From positions 37,955 to 101,954 of the forward strand of contig JAUIGU010000011.1 of assembly GCA_030432595.1 (NCBI GenBank): a DNA stretch of 64,000 nucleotides, given 5' to 3'. The stretch comes from Phycisphaerae bacterium (lineage in GTDB: Bacteria; Planctomycetota; Phycisphaerae; Phycisphaerales; Phycisphaeraceae). The translations under genes were made by a program, and so were the position numbers. Shown here one piece after another: positions 50,998 through 60,194 of this stretch (position 1 is the first letter of the stretch; the number at the start of each line of letters is the position of its first letter). The notes under the pieces were generated by a model that was not told the origin of the DNA, did not search any database, and saw only the letters and a program-made list of their open reading frames with translations.

Positions 50998-52449
50998 ATG
51001 CCCCATCCAACCCGACCGTTGTTGCGTCGTTGTTCCCGGCTCTTCTTGCGTTCTCGGTTGAGGATGTGGGGGTTGGTGGCCGCCTTGGCCGTGGTTGTGT
51101 CCGGAGCCTCGGCCGAGCCGGTGGTCAAGACCTACGCACCGACCGACGCCGTGATCACCAACCCCGAGCGCGGGATGTACATGCAGGTCACGGCCCGCGG
51201 GCAGGCCGAGCCGCTCGACGCGGACCGCCTCGCGGCGCTGCGCGACGGGCACATGACGCTGATCCTTCGGCTGTACTACCTCAACGAGTTCCGCGACAAG
51301 CCGATCGACGACGCCCGGCTCGAGCTGATCGCCGACGACCTGAGCACGGTCCGCGACGCGGGGATCAAGTGCCTGCTGCGCTTCGCGTACAACGAGCGCA
51401 TCGGCGACCCGGACGCGCCGATCGACGTGGTGCTGGGACACATGGAGCAGCTCAAGCCGATCCTTTCGGCCAACGCGGATGTGATCGCGGTCGTGCAGGC
51501 GGGCTTCGTCGGGTCCTGGGGCGAGTGGCACGCGTCGACGAACGATCTGCGCGAGCCGGAGAACGCGCAGCGCATCATTGCCGCGTGGCTGGACATCCTG
51601 CCGGCGTCGCGTTATGTGCAGGTGCGCACGCCGCTCATCAAGCAGATGCTCGTCGAGACCGACGCGACGCTCGCGGAAGACGAGGCGTATACCGATTCGC
51701 CGCGCGCCCGCATCGCCCACCACAACGACTGCTTCCTCGCGACCGACACGGACATGGGCACCTACCAGGACATCCCGGCCGAGAAGGCGTACCTCGAACA
51801 GGAGACGCGCTTCCTGCCCATGGGCGGCGAGACGTGCCACGTCAGCGAATACAACGCCGAGGACAACGCGCGGAAGGAGCTCAAGCGCTTCCACTGGAGC
51901 TACCTGCACCGCGACTACCACCCCGACGTCATCGGTGCCTGGCGCGACAGCGGGTTTCTTGAAGAGGTCAAGAAACACTTGGGCTACCGGCTCGTGTTGG
52001 AAGAAGCGGCGAGCCTGGCGGAGGTCGACGCGGGGGCGATCCTCGACGTGTCGCTGAAGCTGAGCAACCGGGGCTGGGCGGCGCCGTACAACCCGCGGAG
52101 CGTCGAGCTGGTGCTGCGTTCGAAGTCGGACGGTTCGCTGCACCACGCCGCGCTCGACGCCGACCCGCGGTGGTGGATGCCGGGGCAGGCGGTGGAGATC
52201 GAGCAGGGCCTGCTGGTGCGGCAGGACACGCCGCCGGGGGAGTACGACCTGCTGCTGTGGCTGCCCGACCCCGAGCCGGCGCTGCGCAGCCGGCCCGAGT
52301 ACGCGGTGCGTCTGGCGAACGAGGGTTTGTGGGACGAGCACGCGGGCTGGCACGACCTGGGTCTGTCGGTCCGGGTGAACGCGCCGCACTACGGCGTCGA
52401 GCCGGGCGAAGCGGACGGCGCGTTCACGCCGCTGGAGTTGTCGCCGTGA
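50998..52449 (+). CDS. secreted DUF4874/DUF4832 protein (glycoside-hydrolase-like)
   Basis: 483 residues; signal anchor at about 22-40 (LVAALAVVVSGASA). TIM-barrel-like DUF4874 part (about 45-210: PERGMYMQVTARGQAEPLD, LILRLYYLNEFRDKPI, RFAYNERIGDPDAP, VVQAGFVGSWGEWHAS) and DUF4832 part (about 210-480: LRTP-like QVRTPLIKQML, HHNDCFLATDTDMGTY). The acidic cluster at FVGSWGEWH is the likely catalytic region by analogy with glycoside hydrolase barrels. No activity is established for the family. First gene of the plus-strand carbohydrate operon; spacing to the next gene is 81 bp. Confidence 0.82.
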   Translation: MPHPTRPLLRRCSRLFLRSRLRMWGLVAALAVVVSGASAEPVVKTYAPTDAVITNPERGMYMQVTARGQAEPLDADRLAALRDGHMTLILRLYYLNEFRDKPIDDARLELIADDLSTVRDAGIKCLLRFAYNERIGDPDAPIDVVLGHMEQLKPILSANADVIAVVQAGFVGSWGEWHASTNDLREPENAQRIIAAWLDILPASRYVQVRTPLIKQMLVETDATLAEDEAYTDSPRARIAHHNDCFLATDTDMGTYQDIPAEKAYLEQETRFLPMGGETCHVSEYNAEDNARKELKRFHWSYLHRDYHPDVIGAWRDSGFLEEVKKHLGYRLVLEEAASLAEVDAGAILDVSLKLSNRGWAAPYNPRSVELVLRSKSDGSLHHAALDADPRWWMPGQAVEIEQGLLVRQDTPPGEYDLLLWLPDPEPALRSRPEYAVRLANEGLWDEHAGWHDLGLSVRVNAPHYGVEPGEADGAFTPLELSP

Positions 52450-52530
52450 CCTCGGCGTGATGTTTTGCCCCGTGAGCGCGCTTGACGCTTTTTCATTTCT
52501 GCTGCCCCGCACCCTCTTTCGAGCACACGC

Positions 52531-54468
52531 ATGGTCCTGATCGACTGGGTGATCGTCGGCCTCTACCTGGCGATCGCGGTGGCGCTCGGCGTCGTGTTCT
52601 CCAAAAAAGCGTCTCACTCGACCACCGACTTCTTCGTGGCCGGCCGCACGTTGCCTTGGTGGGTCGCCGGCACGTCCCTGGTGGCGACGACGTTCTCCAC
52701 CGACACGCCGCTGTTTGTCGCCGGACTCGCCCGCAACGACGGCATCCACGCGAACTGGTTCTGGTGGTCGCTGGCCATCGGTCAGACCGCGACGATCTTC
52801 TTCTTCGCCAAGTACTGGCGGCGCAGCGAAGCGATCACGGAGATCGAGTTCGTGGCCCAGCGTTACGACGAAAGCCCCGAGCGCAGCGGCTTGCGCATCT
52901 TCAAGGTGCTCTTCGACGGCGTCTTCGTCAACTGCGTGGTGATCGCCAACGTCACCATTGCCGCCACGACGATCATCCAGGTGGTGCTTGGGCTGTCGCC
53001 CGACGCCCTCTTTGAGATTGGCGGTGGTATCGACGCGCAAGATGAAGCCATCAAACCGCTTGTCAGCATTACGCCGAGCCATGTCGTCCTGATCATCCTG
53101 GCCTTTATCGCGCTCGTGTATTCGGCCGCTTCCGGACTCTACGGCGTCGCGTACACCGACTTGATCCAATTTGCCCTAGCGATGCTCGGCACGATCTGGC
53201 TGGCCGTCGTCTCTTACCGTTCGCTCGGTCCCGGCACCCTCGCCGAGAACCTCGAGCGCGAAGTACCCGGGTTTGACCCGCACCTCCTGGGGTTGTTCCC
53301 CGAGATGAACACGATGAACATCCTGACGTTTGGCCTGCTGGTCTACGTCATGATGAACTGGTGGTCGATGGCCCCGGGCAGCGGCTACTTCGTCCAGCGG
53401 ATCCTCGCTACCAAAAGCGAGAAGGACTCGGTCCTGGCGTTCCTCTGGTACAACTTTTGCCACTACGTGCTGCGGCCCTGGCCGTGGATCATCGTGGGGT
53501 TGGTGTCGATGGTCTACTTCCCCGAACTGACGGGGACGGCGGCGTCGGAAAAAGCCTTTCCGAGCATGATCGACAAGTTCTTGGGGCCGGGCATCAAGGG
53601 CGTGATGGTCACCGCGATGCTCGCGGCCTACATGAGCACCATCGACACGCATCTGAACTGGGGGGCTTCGTACCTAGTCAACGACCTGTATCAGCCTTTC
53701 ATCAAGAAAGACGGCGATCAGAAGCACTACGTCCGCGCGTCGCGTTTGTCGATGCTGTTTCTGATGATCTTTGCCATCGCTGTGACAACCATCCTGACCA
53801 GCATCCTCGGCGCTTACAAGTATCTCGGCGTGATTGTCGGCGGGGTCGGCAGTGTGTTGATCCTGCGCTGGTACTGGTGGCGGGTCAACGCGTGGTCGGA
53901 GATCAGCGCGATCATCACCGCGTTGGTGGTGGGGAACCTTTGCGAGTTCATACTCGCCGACCCGAATTTCAACGCGAAAGTGCAGCCGACCGACTGGACC
54001 GGCCTGCGCGGCTTGATCTCGACGTGGCTGCCGGCCAGGGAAGGCGCCGCCACGGCCGACTGGTTCGGCGTGCGGCTGTTGATCACCGTTGCGGTTACGT
54101 TTGTGGTCTGGGTGGCGGTGACCTTCGCCACGTCTCGTGAGCCGACCGCGCAAACCAAGACATTCTTCAAACGCATCCGTGTCCCCGGGCCGGGGTGGCG
54201 GCGCGTGTCCAAAGCGACCGGCGTCGCCGCGCTGCCGGGCGAGTTCGGGAGCAGCCTGGTCGGCTGGTTCGCCGCGATGGGCGTGATCTTCGGGCTGCTG
54301 CTGGGCATCGGGTACGCGCTGCTGCAGAACTGGCCGGCCGCGGGCACCTGCGCCGTGGTCGCGGTCGCGGCGGGCGTGGTGCTGGCGGTCATGCTGCGGC
54401 GCGGCGCGTTGACCGGGTCGCTGGCCAACACCACGACAAGCACCGACCCGCCGCGCGACTCTGCGTGA
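52531..54468 (+). CDS. sodium:solute symporter (SSS family)
   Basis: 645 residues, about 14-15 TM helices. N-terminal helix and the conserved stretch STTDFFVAGRTLPWWVAGTSLVATTFSTDTPLFVAGLA, plus the SSS signature region GVAYTDLIQFALAM and the later GIKGVMVTAMLAAYMSTIDTHLNWGASYLVNDLY, identify the family. It should import a sugar or sugar acid with sodium. Placed between a glycoside-hydrolase-like gene and an acyltransferase-like gene; it is the likely uptake step for the product released outside the cell. Confidence 0.93.
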   Translation: MVLIDWVIVGLYLAIAVALGVVFSKKASHSTTDFFVAGRTLPWWVAGTSLVATTFSTDTPLFVAGLARNDGIHANWFWWSLAIGQTATIFFFAKYWRRSEAITEIEFVAQRYDESPERSGLRIFKVLFDGVFVNCVVIANVTIAATTIIQVVLGLSPDALFEIGGGIDAQDEAIKPLVSITPSHVVLIILAFIALVYSAASGLYGVAYTDLIQFALAMLGTIWLAVVSYRSLGPGTLAENLEREVPGFDPHLLGLFPEMNTMNILTFGLLVYVMMNWWSMAPGSGYFVQRILATKSEKDSVLAFLWYNFCHYVLRPWPWIIVGLVSMVYFPELTGTAASEKAFPSMIDKFLGPGIKGVMVTAMLAAYMSTIDTHLNWGASYLVNDLYQPFIKKDGDQKHYVRASRLSMLFLMIFAIAVTTILTSILGAYKYLGVIVGGVGSVLILRWYWWRVNAWSEISAIITALVVGNLCEFILADPNFNAKVQPTDWTGLRGLISTWLPAREGAATADWFGVRLLITVAVTFVVWVAVTFATSREPTAQTKTFFKRIRVPGPGWRRVSKATGVAALPGEFGSSLVGWFAAMGVIFGLLLGIGYALLQNWPAAGTCAVVAVAAGVVLAVMLRRGALTGSLANTTTSTDPPRDSA

Positions 54469-54474
54469 GACGCC

Positions 54475-55629
54475 ATGCCCACGCTCACCCCGCCGCCGAC
54501 CGCTTCGCCGACCTCGCTGGTGAACAACAACGACGGACTGCCGGCCGGCCGGCTGTGGTCGCTGGACGTATATCGTGGGCTGATCATGTTTTTGCTCGTG
54601 GGTGAGGGGGCGCGGTTTTACTACGTGATGCACGAGTGGGACGTGCCGTGGCTGCGGCCGGTGGTCGCGCAGTTTCACCACGTGCCGTGGGACGGGTTGG
54701 TGTTCTGGGACGTGGTGCAGCCGGCGTTCATGTTCATCGTGGGCGTGGCGATGGCGCTGTCGCTGCACAAACGCCGACAGCGCGGCGAGTCGTGGGGTAA
54801 GACGGCGCGGCACATCGTCGTGCGCTGCGTCATTCTCTTTTTGCTGGGCACGGGCCTGCACTGCGTGTACGCGGATGCGCTGGTGTTCGAGCTGTGGAAC
54901 GTGTTGACGCAGTTATCGTTCACGATCCTCGTGGCGTTTTTGATCTTCCGCTGGCGGTGGGAGGCGCAGCTCGGCGTGTCGCTGGGGCTGATCCTGCTGA
55001 CGACTTTGCTCTACCGATTCGTGCACGTCCCGCCGTACGACGCGACGTTCGAGCCGGGGCGGAACTTCGGTTCGTGGGTGGACATGCTCCTCATGGGCAA
55101 GCTCAACACCGATCATTGGGTGGCGTTCAACGCGGTGCCGACCGCGGCGCACACCATCTGGGGCGTGCTGGCGGGGAAGCTGTTGCTTTCGGCGGCATCG
55201 TCGGCGCGGAAGGGCGGCGTGCTGCTTGGCGCGGGGCTGGCGCTGCTGGTCGCGGGTTATGGGCTCGACTGGGCGGGCGCGGCGCCGATGATCAAGCGGA
55301 TCTGTACGAGCTCGTTCGTGCTCGCTTCGGGCGGTTGGTGCGTGGTCGCGCTGGTGGGCTTCTATTTCGTGTTCGACGTGCTCGGGTGGCGGCGGGGGAC
55401 CTGGGTTCTGGTCGCGGTCGGCATGAACCCGATCCTGATCTACCTGATCACCGAGACGCTCGCGTGGGGTTGGCTGAACCCGAAGGTCGGCGTCTTCGTT
55501 GGCGGCGGGCTGGCCGCGCTGAGCGTGAAACCGGAAGTGGCCGCGGTCGCGACGGCGGCGGCGACGTGGGGTTTGCTGTGGGCGTTGTGCGCGTGGCTGT
55601 ACCGGCGACGCGTCTTTGTCCGCATCTGA
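54475..55629 (+). CDS. DUF5009 / NagX-like membrane acyltransferase
   Basis: 384 residues, about 10 TM helices. The N-terminal LWSLDVYRGLIMFLLVGEGA and QPAFMFIVGVAMALSLHKRRQRGE match the heparan-alpha-glucosaminide N-acetyltransferase (HGSNAT)/NagX group, where the Asp-x-x-Arg-G segment and a following His are conserved. The predicted role is acyl transfer to an amino sugar across the membrane. It starts 7 bp after the symporter stop, so the two are co-translated. The substrate is not proven; the context suggests a hexosamine. Confidence 0.75.
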   Translation: MPTLTPPPTASPTSLVNNNDGLPAGRLWSLDVYRGLIMFLLVGEGARFYYVMHEWDVPWLRPVVAQFHHVPWDGLVFWDVVQPAFMFIVGVAMALSLHKRRQRGESWGKTARHIVVRCVILFLLGTGLHCVYADALVFELWNVLTQLSFTILVAFLIFRWRWEAQLGVSLGLILLTTLLYRFVHVPPYDATFEPGRNFGSWVDMLLMGKLNTDHWVAFNAVPTAAHTIWGVLAGKLLLSAASSARKGGVLLGAGLALLVAGYGLDWAGAAPMIKRICTSSFVLASGGWCVVALVGFYFVFDVLGWRRGTWVLVAVGMNPILIYLITETLAWGWLNPKVGVFVGGGLAALSVKPEVAAVATAAATWGLLWALCAWLYRRRVFVRI

Positions 55630-55683
55630 AGTTGATCGCGTTTGTGACTTGGGCGCACGACGTGCCAGAACCAGGAGTTGACG

Positions 55684-57066
55684 ATGACCCAGGACCCGAC
55701 CCGCCGTGAATTCCTTGCCGCGACGGCGCTCACCTCCGCCGCGGGCGCGGCGCTGCTGCACGGCTGCGCCTCGGCGTCGGACGGTGCCGCGCGGCGTTCG
55801 CGCAGGCCCGCGGTGTCCGGCCCGCTGACCGGTGCCGAACCGGTGTCGCGCGTGCGCGTCGGCATGATCGGCACGGGCAGCCGCGGCTCGACGCACGTCC
55901 GGCTGCTGCTGCTCATGGACGACGTCGAGATTGTCGCCGTCGCCGACCCGCACGTGCCGTCCGCGCAACGCGCGGAGAAAGCCTGCGCCGATGCGGGCAA
56001 GCCCGAGCCGACGCTCTACACCGACGACGACCACGGCTACCGCAAGATCCTCGAACGCGACGACGTCGACGCCGTGGTCATTTCTTCGCCCTGGAAGTGG
56101 CATCACCCGCAGGGCACGGAGGCGATGCGCGCAGGCAAGCACGCGTTCATCGAGGTTCCGCTGGGGTTGAGTCTGGACGAGTTGTGGGACCTGGTCGAGA
56201 CTTCCGAGGCGACCAGCCGGCACTGCATGATGCTGGAGAACGTCAACTACGGCCGCGACGAGCTCATGACGCTGAACCTCTGTCGGCAGAACGTGTTCGG
56301 CGAGCTGTTGCACGGCGAAGCTGCGTACATCCACGACCTGCGCTCCCAGATGAACGACGTCGGGTGGGGCACCGGCTCGTGGCGCACCGCGTACCACGCC
56401 AAGACGCAGGGCAACCTCTACCCCACGCACGGGCTGGGCCCGGTCGCGCAGTACATGAACCTCGACCGCACCGACGACCGCTTCGACACGCTCGTGTCGT
56501 ACAGCAGCCCCGCGCTGGGCCGAAACCTCTACGCCAAAAACGAGCTGGCCGAGGACAACCCGCACCGCAAGCTCGACTACACCTGCGGCGACCTGAGCAG
56601 CAGCCTGATCCGCACGCAACTGGGGCGGACGATCCTGGTGCAGTACGACACGACCAGCCCGCGGCCTTACACGAGGCACAACCTGATCCAGGGCACGGGC
56701 GGTTGTCTTTGCGGCTTCCCGACGCGCCTCGCCGTGGAGGCGTGGGGCGACTACCACCATTGGATCGAGGGCGACGCGCTCGACGAGGTGCGTGAAAAGT
56801 ACGAGCACCCGCTGTGGAAGCGCATGGGCCGGGAGGCCGAGGCGGCGGGCGGGCACGGCGGGATGGACTACATCATGCTGCGCCGCATCATCGAGTGCCT
56901 GAAGAACGGTGACCCGATGGACCAGAGCGTGTACGAGGGCGCGAGCTGGTCGGCGGTGCGGCCGCTGAGCGAGAAGTCGGTGAACAACGGCGGCGCGCCG
57001 GTGACGTTCCCCGACTTCTCGCGCGGGCGATACCGGCAGATCAAACCGTTGGCGGTGATCGCCTAA
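55684..57066 (+). CDS. Tat-exported Gfo/Idh/MocA protein, GH109-like
   Basis: 460 residues. Tat signal TRREFLAATALTSAAG with the twin arginines, followed by a lipobox-like cysteine. Rossmann motif VGMIGTGSRGSTHVRLLL and the GH109 pattern: HPQGTEAMRAGKHAFIEVPL, then QGNLYPTHGLGPVAQYMNLDR, and the C-terminal MDYIMLRRIIECLKNGDPMD, ASWSAVRPLSEKSV and VTFPDFSRGRY. GH109 enzymes are NAD-dependent alpha-N-acetylgalactosaminidases. Assignment to GH109 rather than generic Gfo/Idh rests on these segments. Start ATG 55684 with AGGAG upstream; a TTG six bases earlier is less likely. Confidence 0.8.
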   Translation: MTQDPTRREFLAATALTSAAGAALLHGCASASDGAARRSRRPAVSGPLTGAEPVSRVRVGMIGTGSRGSTHVRLLLLMDDVEIVAVADPHVPSAQRAEKACADAGKPEPTLYTDDDHGYRKILERDDVDAVVISSPWKWHHPQGTEAMRAGKHAFIEVPLGLSLDELWDLVETSEATSRHCMMLENVNYGRDELMTLNLCRQNVFGELLHGEAAYIHDLRSQMNDVGWGTGSWRTAYHAKTQGNLYPTHGLGPVAQYMNLDRTDDRFDTLVSYSSPALGRNLYAKNELAEDNPHRKLDYTCGDLSSSLIRTQLGRTILVQYDTTSPRPYTRHNLIQGTGGCLCGFPTRLAVEAWGDYHHWIEGDALDEVREKYEHPLWKRMGREAEAAGGHGGMDYIMLRRIIECLKNGDPMDQSVYEGASWSAVRPLSEKSVNNGGAPVTFPDFSRGRYRQIKPLAVIA

Positions 57067-57085
57067 CCACGGAGGGCGTTGACGG

Positions 57086-58345
57086 ATGAAAACAATCGCG
57101 ATGTTGGCTTTGTTGACGAACGCCTCGGCCGTGTCGGTGGCGTCCGAGCCACCCGAGCCGTGGGAGCCCGTGCCGCTGACGGCGCGGATCGACACGGTGG
57201 CGCCGATGACAGGCATCGTCGTGTGGGCCGACTCACCGCAGGCCGAGTCTGACGCGGTGCAGCTTGAGTTTTCGTACCTGCTGTACCGGGATGTGGTGGA
57301 CGCGGACGGGCGGTACGACTGGTCGTCGGTGGATGCGTTGCTGGAGCGCATTGCGGCGCGCGGGCACCAGGCGGTCTTGCGTTTTCGCTTCGTCTATCCC
57401 GGCTTTGACGAGACGGCCGTGCCGGACTTCATCAAGAAGCTTCCGGACTACCAAGAGACCGTTGCCGATAGCGAAGGCAAGCCCACGGCGTTCTGCGACT
57501 GGTCGCACCCGGCGCTGCAACGGTTCGCGCTGGACTTCCACGCTCAGTTTGCCGAGCGTTACGACCACGACCCGCGGCTGGCGTTCGTGCAGACCGGCTT
57601 CGGGCTCTGGGCGGAGTACCACATCTACGACGGCCCGATGGAGCTGGGCAAGACGTTCCCGAGCAAGGCGTACCAGGCCGAGTTTCTCCGGCACCTCGAC
57701 GGCGTGTATGAGCAGACGCCGTGGAACATTTCGAAAGATGCGGCCGCGGCGGTGCGCACGCCGTTTGCCGAGCAGCCAGAACTGCTGACGCTCGGTTTTG
57801 GCGTCTTCGACGACTCGTTCCTGCACGAAACCCACGCCGACTACAACGAAACCTGTTGGAACTTCTTCGGCCGGGACCGCTGGCAGACCGCGCCCGCCGG
57901 CGGCGAGTTCAGCTACTACACCGACCACGACCAGCGCGAAGCCCTCGCGCCGGACGGCCCGCACGGCGAAGCCTTTGCCGACGCCGCGGCACGGTTCCAC
58001 ATCAGCTACATGATCGGCAACGACCAGCCGCGCTACCGCGCCGAAGCGGTGATCCGGCAGGCGAGTATGGCGACGGGGTATCGATTCGTCGTTGAGACGC
58101 TGGAGACCGACGGGCAGCAGACCCGCGCGACCGTTCGCAACACGGGCGTCGCGCCCATGTATTACGACGTGTTCCCGGCGATCGGGGAGACGCGGTCGGA
58201 GACTTCGTTGAAGGGGCTGCTGCCGGGGGCGGTGCGGACCGCCGTGATCCCCGCGGCGGGTGATACCGGCGTGTTCAGGCTCGCGTGTGACCGCTTGGTC
58301 GACGGGCAGCGGGTCCCGTTTGCGGCGAGTCTTGATGTGGAGTGA
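57086..58345 (+). CDS. secreted TIM-barrel protein (DUF4832/beta-galactosidase-like)
   Basis: 419 residues; signal peptide (about 1-20). Barrel-like region ~30-230: YDWSSVDALLERIAARGHQAVLRFRF, DFHAQFAERYDHDPRLAFVQTGFGLWAEYH with acidic residues at strand ends, and ISYMIGNDQPRYRAE; the last ~90 residues look like a beta-sandwich (ATVRNTGVAPMYYDVFPAI). The pattern of DUF4832-type proteins is seen, and it is a distant relative of the gene at 50998. 19 bp after the GH109-like stop, last gene of the plus-strand operon. Activity unknown, likely glycan-directed. Confidence 0.7.
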   Translation: MKTIAMLALLTNASAVSVASEPPEPWEPVPLTARIDTVAPMTGIVVWADSPQAESDAVQLEFSYLLYRDVVDADGRYDWSSVDALLERIAARGHQAVLRFRFVYPGFDETAVPDFIKKLPDYQETVADSEGKPTAFCDWSHPALQRFALDFHAQFAERYDHDPRLAFVQTGFGLWAEYHIYDGPMELGKTFPSKAYQAEFLRHLDGVYEQTPWNISKDAAAAVRTPFAEQPELLTLGFGVFDDSFLHETHADYNETCWNFFGRDRWQTAPAGGEFSYYTDHDQREALAPDGPHGEAFADAAARFHISYMIGNDQPRYRAEAVIRQASMATGYRFVVETLETDGQQTRATVRNTGVAPMYYDVFPAIGETRSETSLKGLLPGAVRTAVIPAAGDTGVFRLACDRLVDGQRVPFAASLDVE

Positions 58346-58395
58346 GCCGCAGAGTGTTTCGGGGTTGTGTTGCGCTCGCGGCGGCCGGGGGCCGG

Positions 58396-60096
58396 TCAGC
58401 GCCGGCGGCGTAGCGTCAGGGTGAGCAACGCAGCCACGGCCGACAGCGCGGCGGGTTCGGGCACGCTTGCGCCGCTCAGGTCCGGTGCCGCGAGGCTGCC
58501 CCAATTGCTGAGCACGCGGTCGAGTTCGGTCTGTTCGATCTGGCCGAGGTTTTCGTTGTCGTTGATCCAGCCGGTCGGCAGGCCGTTCGCGTCGGTATCG
58601 AGGCCCCAGTTCTGGAGCACGAGGTCCAGGTCGCCCTGTTCGACCTGCCCGCTGCCGTCGAAGTCGCCTTCGAGGGGCAGGGGGACGAAGGCGTAGGTGA
58701 AGTAGCTGCCGAGGGTCTGGTCGCCGGTGTTGGGGTAGTAGTCCTCGACGCTGCCGGTGCCGGTGTTTGCGCCGTTGAGCACGAGGTCGATGGCGACGGG
58801 GTTGCCGATCAACGCGCGGGCGAGCGCGAGTTCGATATCGGTGCTCGGCGAATCGTCGAAGTCCACGGCGCTGACGCTGTTCCAGCCCCAGGCCTCCTGG
58901 TTGGCACCGTTGGCGAAGCTGTAGAGCGTGCCGCCCTGGAGCAGGAAGTCGACGCCGACGGGCAGGAACCCGCCGCCGCCGATGAACCCGGTGGCGCGGT
59001 CCTGGTCGGCGTCGATGAAGATGTTCTGGTGGAAGTCAAGCGGGTTGGCCGCCGCGGCGTCGCGCTGCGTACGGAAGTAAACGGCGTTGTCGTCGTGCGC
59101 GACGGTGAGCCCGACGAAGTCGACCTGCGGGTTCGCGTCGCCGGCGGGGTCGTTGCTGAACGGCTCGACGCCGGCCCAGCCGCCGCGGTCGCCGGGCGTG
59201 TCGGTGACGCTGAGGCTTCCGTTGGCGACGGGGTTGTAGCGCGTCTCGAGCCCGCCGGGCTTGATGGGCCCGCCGCCGTTGCCGCCGCCGTCGTTGATCT
59301 CGATGACGCGCTGGACTTCCTGATCCCAGTACGTCGGCAGGCGGTCCCACGGGTTGCCCAGCACGTCGTCGGTGACGTAGACCCAGCCGGCGTTCTGGGC
59401 GACGGCCTGGTCGAGGTTATTGAGCATCGCCGCGGCGCTGGGCTGCGTGTGCACCAGGTGCGAGAAGCTGGTCGAGGGGTAGTTGTTGTTCCACGACGAC
59501 GGCGTGTAGCCGGGGTAGTTGGCGCCGAAGTTCTCGTGGACCATCAGGATGTCGGCGGTGGGGCGGGTGAGGTACGGCTCGGTCGTGCTCGTGCCCGGGT
59601 TGCCGACGACGGTCCACGCCGGGTCGATGCCCTTGATGTAGTCGTAGAGCGTCTCGTAGTAGTCCAGGTGCGACGCGTTGCTGGTGTTGGTGAACTCATC
59701 GAGGAAGATGCCGTCGAGGTTGTACCAGTTGACGTAGTCGTCGATGTCGTCCTGCACGGCGGCGAGGCTGCGGTTGGTGTAGCTGGTCGAGACGTAGCCG
59801 ATGACGGTGCCGCCGGCGGCGCGGAGGTTGTCGACGGCGGCGGTGTAGTTGGGGTCGAGGTTGTTGCCCGGGCCGCTGCCGGGGTTCATGATCGCGATGA
59901 GCGGGACGTCGTCCGCGGCGTCGTTCATGTCGTTCCAGTAGCCCAGGCCGGCGCCGCCGGGGTAGAAGTAGGCGGGCACGATGATGCCCAGGTCCTCCTG
60001 CGCGTTCGCCACGCTTCCGAAGCCAAGCAGCGGGGCCGCGACGCCAAGAAGAGCGGTGAACCGGCGGGGTGGGCGCGAACCAAAAGCGTTGGACAT
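58396..60096 (-). CDS. spherulin-4 (GH135-like) protein with CBM-like, dockerin-like and PEP-CTERM modules
   Basis: 566 residues. Signal peptide (about 1-33). Catalytic domain ~36-270: IIVPAYFYPGGAGLGYW, IAIMNPGSGPG, VIGYVSTSY, NLDGIFLDEFTN with the adjacent Asp-Glu pair, and ILMVHENFG with a further Glu, as expected for spherulin-4/Sph3 (GH135), whose characterised member cleaves galactosaminogalactan. A beta-sandwich module (~295-470) similar to that of the next protein follows, then a dockerin-like pair (GDFDGSGQVEQGDLD, NENLGQIEQTELD), then VPEPAALSAVAALLT..RRRR (PEP-CTERM). Start ATG 60096. In the minus-strand set controlled with the GntR-type gene. Confidence 0.85.
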   Translation of the reverse strand: MSNAFGSRPPRRFTALLGVAAPLLGFGSVANAQEDLGIIVPAYFYPGGAGLGYWNDMNDAADDVPLIAIMNPGSGPGNNLDPNYTAAVDNLRAAGGTVIGYVSTSYTNRSLAAVQDDIDDYVNWYNLDGIFLDEFTNTSNASHLDYYETLYDYIKGIDPAWTVVGNPGTSTTEPYLTRPTADILMVHENFGANYPGYTPSSWNNNYPSTSFSHLVHTQPSAAAMLNNLDQAVAQNAGWVYVTDDVLGNPWDRLPTYWDQEVQRVIEINDGGGNGGGPIKPGGLETRYNPVANGSLSVTDTPGDRGGWAGVEPFSNDPAGDANPQVDFVGLTVAHDDNAVYFRTQRDAAAANPLDFHQNIFIDADQDRATGFIGGGGFLPVGVDFLLQGGTLYSFANGANQEAWGWNSVSAVDFDDSPSTDIELALARALIGNPVAIDLVLNGANTGTGSVEDYYPNTGDQTLGSYFTYAFVPLPLEGDFDGSGQVEQGDLDLVLQNWGLDTDANGLPTGWINDNENLGQIEQTELDRVLSNWGSLAAPDLSGASVPEPAALSAVAALLTLTLRRRR

Positions 60097-60194
60097 GAAT
60101 TGACTCCGAAGTCCGTTGAGGTCGGGAGGCCCGTGGAGGGCGAAAACGCCGGGACGCCCCCCGCGAGGCGCCCCGGCGAGGAGGAGTAACGCGT

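Noticed and set aside
54913..57351. 812-codon frame antisense to the GH109-like and acyltransferase genes
   Set aside because: Shadow frame spanning three real genes; arginine- and histidine-rich, no motif.
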